From DASRAA01 sp036512955 (GTDB lineage Bacteria > Acidobacteriota > Terriglobia > Terriglobales > Acidobacteriaceae): 9,018 nucleotides of DNA. Below, one piece after another: positions 4,756 to 9,018 of the stretch (its first letter is position 1; each line of letters begins with the position of its first letter). The position numbers were made by a program, and so were the translations under genes. The DNA is taken from NCBI GenBank assembly GCA_036512955.1, contig DATBZX010000263.1, forward strand, positions 1-9,018, given 5' to 3'. Below the pieces are notes generated by a model, which was given only the letters and a program-made list of their open reading frames with translations, did no database searches and was not told the origin of the DNA.

Positions 4756-6087
4756 ATGGCAATTGAATTCACTCCTACGCCGGAGCAAGTAGACCTGCGT
4801 GATATGGCGCGATCGTTTGCTGAGAGGGTACTTCGACCTCTCGCGAGCGACCTCGAGAAGCTAACCGATCCCTGGGAATGTTTCCAGCGCACGAGGCCAG
4901 CCTTCGCAGAAATGGCGAAGGCTGGCTTTACCGCTGGTTTCATCCCAACAGAATATGGGGGCGCGGGTTTTGGATGTATCGAGTTTGCCTTGGCGGCCGA
5001 GGAGCTTACTCGCGTCGAGGTCGGCGTACCTACTACCTTGCTCGGTCACGGCCTGGCGCTGCAACCCGTAATTCAGTTTGGTACGCCGGAACAGAAGGAG
5101 CGGTTCTTACGACCGTTCACGGAGGATGCCACTGGCGACCGCCTTGCGTGCTTCGCTTTCACAGAGGCCAGCGGAGGCGCGAACTTCGACAGTGATGATC
5201 CAGAAGCGGGGGTGGTGACCTACGCTCAACGGGACGGTGACTACTACGTAATTAATGGTACCAAACACTTTGCGACCAATGGGAGTGGGTGGGATCGAAA
5301 AGGGGCCCATTTATATACCGTCACAGTGCGTACCGATCGGAATGCAGGCGCTAAAGAAGGCTTGAGCGTGATTGTGGTTCCGGGAGATACGCCAGGCATA
5401 CGAGTCGGTAGGATCGAAGACAAGGTCGGACATCGACTTACTGTCCAGCCGGAGGTTGTATTTGAGAATGTTCGCGTTCCGGTGGCGAATCTGCTCGGGT
5501 CCGAGGGCGATGGCATACCCATCATTGTCGGAGCATTCAACTGGACGGCCGCTCTAATCGGGGCTGCGTGTGTCGGTACTGCACGAACTGCGTTCGACTA
5601 TGCGCTTGAGTTTGCAAAGTCCGGGAAACGCCTTGGTAGCGTCCCTATCATCTACCATCAAGCGGTTGGCTATGCCCTGGCCGACATCAAAATGCGCATC
5701 GAAGCATGTCGATATCTGACCTGGCGTGCTTGCGCATATCTTGATTCTCATGCTGACGGCCGTGCCGAAGTCGCGAATATCGCCAAGGTCTACTGTTCCG
5801 AGCAAGCGGTCAAGTGCGTCTACGATGCTATGCAGATAGTCGGGGTTGAAAGCTACACGAAGGACCATCCACTTGAGCGGCTTCTGCGCGATGCGCTGGT
5901 GTTTCCGCTCTATGACGGTGGCAACATGGGTGTGCGGCGTCGGCAGCTCCATGGCATCCTGTGCTCCCCCGGATATGATTCGGGCCTAATCGCGGAAGAT
6001 CGGGAGCTCCCATTTAGCAAGGATATGAGTGGGACACTTGGGCTGCGCCATTCGGCGCAAAACGAGATTCCGGGTCCTGCGCGCTGA
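4756..6087 (+). CDS. Acyl-CoA dehydrogenase family flavoprotein
   Basis: An intact 443-residue member of the acyl-CoA dehydrogenase superfamily: FAD enzymes that introduce the alpha-beta double bond into acyl-CoA thioesters. The helical N-terminal domain (about 5-125) includes AGFIPTEYGGAGFG and FGTPEQKERFLRPF. The beta domain starts with the FAD/substrate motif CFAFTEASGGANFDS at 132-146 and continues through VINGTKHFATNG, GLSVIVVPGDTPGI and VFENVRVPVANLLG. The C-terminal helical domain follows from about 255 (WTAALIGAACVGTARTAFDYA). At the usual catalytic site (YEGT) it has Tyr-Asp-Gly-Gly-Asn at 386-390, so Asp387 sits where the base Glu is expected. No Glu is visible at the alternative isovaleryl-CoA-type position either (NWTAAL segment). 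It could therefore use Asp or differ in reaction. Substrate is unknown. A housekeeping-type 1.3-kb catabolic gene beside a broken TetR gene, with no attC of its own directly after it, looks like an insert rather than a classic cassette. Confidence 0.88.
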   Translation: MAIEFTPTPEQVDLRDMARSFAERVLRPLASDLEKLTDPWECFQRTRPAFAEMAKAGFTAGFIPTEYGGAGFGCIEFALAAEELTRVEVGVPTTLLGHGLALQPVIQFGTPEQKERFLRPFTEDATGDRLACFAFTEASGGANFDSDDPEAGVVTYAQRDGDYYVINGTKHFATNGSGWDRKGAHLYTVTVRTDRNAGAKEGLSVIVVPGDTPGIRVGRIEDKVGHRLTVQPEVVFENVRVPVANLLGSEGDGIPIIVGAFNWTAALIGAACVGTARTAFDYALEFAKSGKRLGSVPIIYHQAVGYALADIKMRIEACRYLTWRACAYLDSHADGRAEVANIAKVYCSEQAVKCVYDAMQIVGVESYTKDHPLERLLRDALVFPLYDGGNMGVRRRQLHGILCSPGYDSGLIAEDRELPFSKDMSGTLGLRHSAQNEIPGPAR

Positions 6088-6190
6088 CTCATCCTCGATC
6101 CACCCACGAAATACTTAGGCCGCGGCGTCGCGATCTAGACAGTTTACGTCGGCGCCGCACTTGCGGTATGTCATTATCTACACGCATCAC

Positions 6191-6196
6191 AGGAGG
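6191..6196 (+). promoter_or_regulatory. Ribosome-binding site of the small lipoprotein
   Basis: AGGAGG, a full consensus, ends 4 bases before ATG 6201. It decides against the upstream in-frame ATG at 6168, which would place 11 residues ahead of the signal peptide. Confidence 0.75.
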
Positions 6197-6200
6197 TTTC

Positions 6201-6653
6201 ATGAAGATCTCGCATCAGTTCCCCCTTCTTGCCTTCAGTCTCCTCGCATGTAATTCCACAACGGCCACCGGACCCGGAGACCTTGCTTACGCTGCAGCTG
6301 CGAACTTGGTCGCTCAAGCTCCGACGAAAGTCCAGCTCCGAGGTACGATCACGAACACGGGCTCCCAATCCTCCACGATTCATTTTGGAGCGTGCTCAGT
6401 TGGATATCGCCTCTATTCCTACGCTCTGGTTCAAGGGATCAGTTCACCGGCCTACGAGTTCAATCCCATGAATCAGCTCTGCATCGCGATTGGGTACGTA
6501 AAGACACTGGCTCCTGGGGAAGAGTACGTGATGAATTCCGGCCAGCTCACTCTCAGTGGCCAGGTGCCGCCAGGCCGATATGAACTCAGGGTCACGATGT
6601 ACCACGACGGCGTCGTCGGCGAAGCTTCCGCAGGTCAGATCGATATACAGTGA
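6201..6653 (+). CDS. Small lipoprotein with an Ig-like (BsuPI-like) fold
   Basis: A 150-residue protein. Residues 1-17 (MKISHQFPLLAFSLLAC) are a short lipoprotein signal peptide with lipobox SLLAC. The mature part is beta-rich: KVQLRGTITNTGSQSSTIHFGAC, then a strand with SYALVQG, then LAPGEEYVMNSGQLTLSGQVPPGRYELRVTMY. This order (strand with xxNTG, a hydrophobic strand ending in Cys, LAPGE, then PPGxYxLxV) is the pattern of the intracellular proteinase inhibitor BsuPI-like Ig domain, often found in lipoproteins of environmental bacteria. Cysteines in FGACS and QLCIA could pair. Function is unknown. It lies 113 bases after the acyl-CoA dehydrogenase, with its own ribosome site, and 57 bases before attC 7, so it is the true 3' gene of that cassette. 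Confidence 0.68.
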   Translation: MKISHQFPLLAFSLLACNSTTATGPGDLAYAAAANLVAQAPTKVQLRGTITNTGSQSSTIHFGACSVGYRLYSYALVQGISSPAYEFNPMNQLCIAIGYVKTLAPGEEYVMNSGQLTLSGQVPPGRYELRVTMYHDGVVGEASAGQIDIQ

Positions 6654-6710
6654 GCGCTCCAAATCCGTCACTAGCGTCAAAGAGCACAGCTGCCTCACCT
6701 CTGAGCCGCG

Positions 6711-6803
6711 GTCTAACGAGCATTGCAGCAGACGGTCGCGGCCAAGTCATTGGGTTGTGTATCTTCGAGTAGAATCGCCCGCAGCTGAACTGGGGCGTTA
6801 GGC
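6711..6803 (+). repeat. attC recombination site 7
   Basis: R'' GTCTAAC is at 6711-6717 and R' GTTAGGC at 6797-6803. The outer arms are of the dominant type (GCATTGCAGCAGAC and CGCAGCTGAACTGGGGC). The centre is diverged and lacks the usual GCGGCTTCGCCGC hairpin. Confidence 0.9.
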
Positions 6804-6843
6804 CGACTTCCAAAGCTTGAACCGCACTCAAGGATGGATGTCA

Positions 6844-7542
6844 TCACGGACTTATGGTAACCGGCACAATTGCCTGGAATCTTGATTCAGCCCGATGATT
6901 CTGGACCGTCATTATCAGTCGGACACGACCGGCGAGTTTCGCTTGGAAGTGAAGGGTAATTGGCGTGTGAATCTTCCAGTCCCCCTCCAAGGGAGGGCTG
7001 GTAAGTGCCCACCACGTTGTGTCCAGACCAGCGTTGAATATGACGCCCGCAGCTGATCGACCTGCAGCATCAAGAGCTTTGATGGAGACCGCAAACGTCT
7101 CGCCTACGCGTGCGGAGACTGTATCCGGCTCGGCTACCAGCGCAACCACTTCTGGTGAGACCGCAAGCCGTATCACTGGACTTGTCATGCCCGCGGCACT
7201 GGCTGTGAGGTCTGTCTCTCCAACTGACAAGGTCGTGATGTGGCCTAGAGAATCAACTATTGCGACCGCCGGGTTACTTGAGAAATATCGGAAGCGCGTA
7301 GGCTCGATTGAGGAATCGTAAATGGTGCGCGACGGCCAGCCGCCGGAGAAGGCTTGAGCCTGCAGGCTGTCCGCCTCTCCAAGCGTTAGAAATTCGTCAC
7401 TTGTATAGCTTGAATAACCGATGCCGATGAATACACCAGCCACCGTCGCCTGCGAATTTGTCAGGTCGTAAGCGTTGCAGCTAAACAGCGAAATGATGAG
7501 AAGTGCGCATGAGCCGCAAGGAAAGAGACGAGCGATTTGCAT
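6844..7542 (-). CDS. Bacterial Ig-like (BIG2-type) lipoprotein in a reversed cassette
   Basis: A 232-residue protein on the minus strand. Residues 1-22 form a lipoprotein signal peptide (CALLIISLFSC, lipobox LFSC). Residues 80-125 hold the BIG2 bacterial Ig-like signature: FRYFSSNPAVAIVDSLG, then HITTLSVGETDLTASAAG. A second Ig-like domain begins around residue 130 (ALVAEPDTVSARVGETFAVSIKALDAAG) and runs towards the end. Such domains occur in surface and adhesion proteins. The gene points against all other genes of the array, so array read-through cannot express it and it needs its own promoter. Upstream on the minus strand, TATCAT (7584-7589 on the plus coordinates) matches a -10 box at five of six positions, but no good -35 or ribosome site is evident. 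It fills the whole cassette between attC 7 and attC 8. Confidence 0.78.
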   Translation of the reverse strand: MQIARLFPCGSCALLIISLFSCNAYDLTNSQATVAGVFIGIGYSSYTSDEFLTLGEADSLQAQAFSGGWPSRTIYDSSIEPTRFRYFSSNPAVAIVDSLGHITTLSVGETDLTASAAGMTSPVIRLAVSPEVVALVAEPDTVSARVGETFAVSIKALDAAGRSAAGVIFNAGLDTTWWALTSPPLEGDWKIHTPITLHFQAKLAGRVRLIMTVQNHRAESRFQAIVPVTISP

Positions 7543-7639
7543 GGCTGGAGCTTAGAACACCAACGCGCACCGACCTATACGTCATGATACGTAGAATCCG
7601 AACTCCGGCGGATAAATTCTGACCTAGGACCGCAGCGCG

Positions 7640-7731
7640 GCCTAACGAACGTTGCAGCAGACAAGCACTTTTCGGATGCGGCTTCGCCGCGATGGTGGTA
7701 ACGTGCTTGCAGCTGAACTAAGGCGTTAGGC
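7640..7731 (+). repeat. attC recombination site 8
   Basis: R'' GCCTAAC is at 7640-7646 and R' GTTAGGC at 7725-7731. It is a full example of the dominant type: left arm AACGTTGCAGCAGACAAGCAC, central GCGGCTTCGCCGC hairpin, right arm CGTGCTTGCAGCTGAACTAA. It lies 97 bases beyond the start codon of the reversed gene, not beyond a stop codon. Confidence 0.94.
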
Positions 7732-7761
7732 AGATGCACATAGATCAGGGTAAATTCGGAT

Positions 7762-8046
7762 ATGGCCGCAAGCTTCGAATGGAACCCCGAAAAAGCGGCC
7801 CAGAATTACGCCGATCACGGCGTTACCTTCGAAGAGGCGTCTAGTGTCTTTGCCGACGCTCTCGGCCGCATCGTTGATGATCCTCGTCATTCGCGAGGAG
7901 AAGAAAGGTTTGTACTGATCGGGCTCTCTCGGAATTCCCGCCTTCTCGCGGTAATGTTCACTGAACGCCGAGACCGAATCCGGTTGATTAGTGCCCGTCC
8001 TGTAACCCGCGCTGAGCGCAGAAACTATGAAGAAAGCGCACGCTAG
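7762..8046 (+). CDS. brnT: BrnT-family ribonuclease toxin
   Basis: A 94-residue protein of the BrnT (DUF497) family, RelE-fold ribonuclease toxins of type II toxin-antitoxin systems that block translation by cutting RNA. Family landmarks are all present: the N-terminal FEWNPEKAAQNYADHGVTFEEA (F-WD--K---N---H-VSFE-A), the central DPRHSRGEERFVLIG, VMFTERRDRIRLISAR, and the C-terminal ARPVTRAERRNYEE. The start at 7762 lies 30 bases after attC 8, with only a weak AGGG ahead. Its end overlaps the start of the next gene by 20 bases, the usual toxin-antitoxin coupling. In the known Brucella system the antitoxin neutralises BrnT, and the complex represses the operon promoter. Such cassettes are common in large integrons and are thought to stabilise the array. 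Confidence 0.92.
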   Translation: MAASFEWNPEKAAQNYADHGVTFEEASSVFADALGRIVDDPRHSRGEERFVLIGLSRNSRLLAVMFTERRDRIRLISARPVTRAERRNYEESAR

Positions 8047-8272
8047 ACCAAAAACAGTTCGAGAAGTCGACAACGACGATATTCTTCCCGAGTACGACTT
8101 CAGCAAAGGCCGGCGAAACAAGTACGCTGCACGCTACGCTGAAGGTACGAACGTGGTGCTTTTGGATCCGGATGTCGCGAAAGATTTTCCTGATTCAAAT
8201 GCCGTCAACGAAGCCTTGCGTGCCCTAAGCGCGATCATTCGACGTCGACCGAAATCGCGACGGACCGCCTAG
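8027..8272 (+). CDS. brnA: BrnA-type antitoxin partner of BrnT
   Basis: An 81-residue protein starting inside the end of brnT (20-base overlap). Residues 15-35 show the typical DDILPEYDFSKGRRNKYAARY segment (the EYDFS-G-RGKYA-RY pattern seen in antitoxins paired with DUF497 toxins). The later half (NVVLLDPDVAKDFPDSNAVNEALRAL) resembles a ribbon-helix-helix DNA-binding and dimerisation unit. It is followed by a basic tail (RRRPKSRR). It should bind and neutralise BrnT and autoregulate the pair. Its C-terminal half is of the VLDPDVA-FPDS type, not the DAQVLEWFRAQG type of classic BrnA, so the symbol is used in a broad sense. Confidence 0.82.
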   Translation: MKKAHARPKTVREVDNDDILPEYDFSKGRRNKYAARYAEGTNVVLLDPDVAKDFPDSNAVNEALRALSAIIRRRPKSRRTA

Positions 8273-8301
8273 AGATCATTAGCAGGTGAAGGAGACGTTC
8301 A

Positions 8302-8475
8302 ATGGCTAACCACAAACGTAAACGCGCGAAGAATCAGCGAGCCGGCTGCAAACTGTGCAAGCCGTGGAAAGCCAATGGTGTGCGAACAGAGCGGGCCGAT
8401 GCAGAACAATGGGGAGATCATCGTCGTCGCCGCGGTTCAGCGCTCGATCTCTCTGAGTACCGCCGCACTGCCTAA
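8302..8475 (+). CDS. Small basic CxxC protein (57 aa)
   Basis: The ATG at 8302 is preceded by GAAGGAGA at 8288-8295. The 57-residue product is very basic. It starts MANHKRKRAKNQRAGCKLCK, with a CxxC pair at Cys16 and Cys19, continues PWKANGV and ends with an RRRRGS region. I recognise the pattern (H-KR--N-RAGC--CKPWK-NG) as a small protein seen in many bacterial genomes without known function. One CxxC could bind metal as a dimer, or bind nucleic acid together with the basic residues. It lies 29 bases after the antitoxin with no attC between, so it is the third gene of the toxin-antitoxin cassette. Its stop codon TAA is formed by the R'' box of the following attC (GCCTAAC), a typical compact cassette end. 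Confidence 0.78.
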   Translation: MANHKRKRAKNQRAGCKLCKPWKANGVRTERADAEQWGDHRRRRGSALDLSEYRRTA

Positions 8476-8513
8476 CAAACGTTGCAGCTGACAAGGGTTC
8501 TTGCACCACTTTT
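8470..8513 (+). repeat. attC recombination site 9, truncated
   Basis: R'' GCCTAAC (8470-8476) and the dominant left arm AACGTTGCAGCTGACAAG are present. About 11 foreign bases (GGTTCTTGCAC) follow, then CACTTTT, which again matches the dominant type. After 8513 the sequence becomes insertion-sequence DNA, and no right arm or GTTRRRY box follows. The site should be dead for excision. Confidence 0.8.
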
Positions 8514-8703
8514 GTAGACACTTCCACCTAACCAGCATGGAGTGTCAACTATGCCACGATCGGGCCCACGCGCGGTGCGGAAGTACAGCGACGAGTTCAA
8601 GCTGACTGCTGTGCGACTCAGTCAGCAGCCGGGGTTGCAAGTGAAGAGCGCGGCTGCTGCGCTGACGATTCATCCTGGGAAGGTCGTAATAACCGTGGGC
8701 TAG
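8513..8703 (+). mobile_element. IS3-family insertion sequence remnant (left end)
   Basis: The element appears to start with TGTAGACACTTCC at 8513, a TG-type terminal end. Imperfect inverted halves (GACACTTCCA and TGGAGTGTC, about 8517-8545) lie in front of the transposase start. Only the left end and the start of orfA remain. The right part with orfB and the right inverted repeat is deleted, so the element cannot move by itself. Confidence 0.7.
8551..8703 (+). pseudogene. Truncated IS3-family transposase orfA
   Basis: The remaining 50-codon frame reads MPRSGPRAVRKYSDEFKLTA, then VRLSQQPGLQVKSAAAALTIHP. This is the N-terminal helix-turn-helix of IS3-family OrfA (KYS-EFKL-AVRL----G-----A--L-IHP---). 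The family continues with a W-x-K/R motif after IHP. Here the sequence leaves the family after HP (GKVVITVG, then a stop at 8701-8703), so a deletion joined it to unrelated DNA. It would encode at most a fragment of the DNA-binding domain. Confidence 0.78.
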
Positions 8704-8734
8704 GCGACGGTCAGCGGTACTCGTAGACATCGCC

Positions 8735-8757
8735 CTTTGGGTGTAAGATTTGGGCTC

Positions 8758-8770
<13 letters not shown>
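8735..8770 (+). promoter_or_regulatory. Inverted repeat around a possible leaderless promoter of the OPT gene
   Basis: CTTTGGGT at 8735-8742 is perfectly complementary to ACCCAAAG at 8763-8770. A second TTTGGG at 8749-8754 could pair with the same CCCAAA, leaving the ATG in the loop. Between them, TAAGAT (8744-8749) resembles a -10 box placed 8 bases before ATG 8758. With no ribosome site ahead, this fits a leaderless transcript. No clear -35 box is seen. It could be an operator or a start-codon hairpin. Confidence 0.35.

Positions 8771-9018
<248 letters not shown>

Larger units (their letters stand above)
97..8513 (+). mobile_element. Integron gene-cassette array, distal part
   Basis: Eight full attC sites and one truncated one alternate with single genes or short gene groups in this span. 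Each site starts with an RYYYAAC box (GCCTAAC, GTCTAAC or GCCAAAC) and ends with GTTRRRY (GTTAGGC, GTTAGAC, GTTAGCC or GTTAGGT). Most lie just 3' of a gene, as known for integron cassettes. The strong similarity among most attC sites, and cargo without recognisable antibiotic-resistance genes, suggest a sedentary chromosomal integron. Orientation places attI and intI to the left of the window; neither is visible here. The right end is marked by a broken attC, an IS remnant and a backbone transporter gene. Confidence 0.93.

Noticed and set aside
6168..6200. Earlier ATG for the small lipoprotein
   Set aside because: A consensus AGGAGG and a signal peptide sit at 6191-6201; the extension would put extra residues in front of the signal peptide.
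7019..7321. 100-codon plus-strand frame opposite the BIG lipoprotein
   Set aside because: The minus-strand frame has a signal peptide, lipobox and Ig-like motifs; this one is its Ser/Thr/Ala-rich shadow.

Overview
The window is the distal end of an integron gene-cassette array, followed by ordinary chromosome. Eight complete attC recombination sites (R'' box RYYYAAC, R' box GTTRRRY) and one truncated site punctuate roughly 97-8513. Six of the eight share a common right arm (CAGCTGAAC, then GGCGTTAGGC or a close variant), and most of these also share a left arm (ACGTTGCAGCAGACAAGCAC). This uniformity is typical of a sedentary chromosomal integron. Genes read left to right with attC at their 3' ends, so attI and the integrase should lie to the left, outside the window. 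The organism is a GC-rich Gram-negative-type bacterium: there are several lipoproteins and exported proteins whose signal peptides end in A-x-A-Q, and AGGAGG-type ribosome sites. Gemmatimonadota or a similar environmental phylum would fit, but this is a guess from style, not from a marker gene.

Layout: 1-96 is the tail of an upstream cassette with a strong hairpin. Cassette A (184-816) holds a PrcB-domain lipoprotein. Cassette B (817-1862) holds an exported HEXXH zinc metallopeptidase. Cassette C (1863-2175) holds a 51-residue two-helix membrane protein. Cassette D (2176-2826) holds an exported pyridoxamine-phosphate-oxidase-like flavin-binding protein. Cassette E (2827-3695) holds a DUF2238/YjdF membrane protein. 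The next attC-to-attC interval (3696-6796) is about 3.1 kb, far larger than its neighbours. It contains a lipoprotein signal peptide fused to a frameshifted TetR regulator remnant, about 300 bp of decayed sequence, an intact acyl-CoA dehydrogenase, and a small lipoprotein. It looks like foreign DNA inserted into, or left by a deletion within, the array. The next cassette (6797-7724) is reversed and carries a bacterial Ig-like lipoprotein. The last cassette (from 7725) has a BrnT/BrnA toxin-antitoxin pair and a 57-residue CxxC protein.

The final attC is broken by an IS3-family element, itself reduced to the start of its orfA. Directly after it, at 8758, an OPT-family oligopeptide transporter begins, with markedly higher third-position GC. 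It runs off the right edge and marks the return to the chromosome backbone.

Most cargo proteins are predicted to act in the envelope (lipoproteins, exported enzymes, membrane proteins), so the array looks like a store of surface and periplasmic functions. The toxin-antitoxin cassette could stabilise it. The cassettes are not an operon working on one pathway. Nearly every cassette has its own ribosome-binding site but no obvious promoter, so expression probably depends on read-through.
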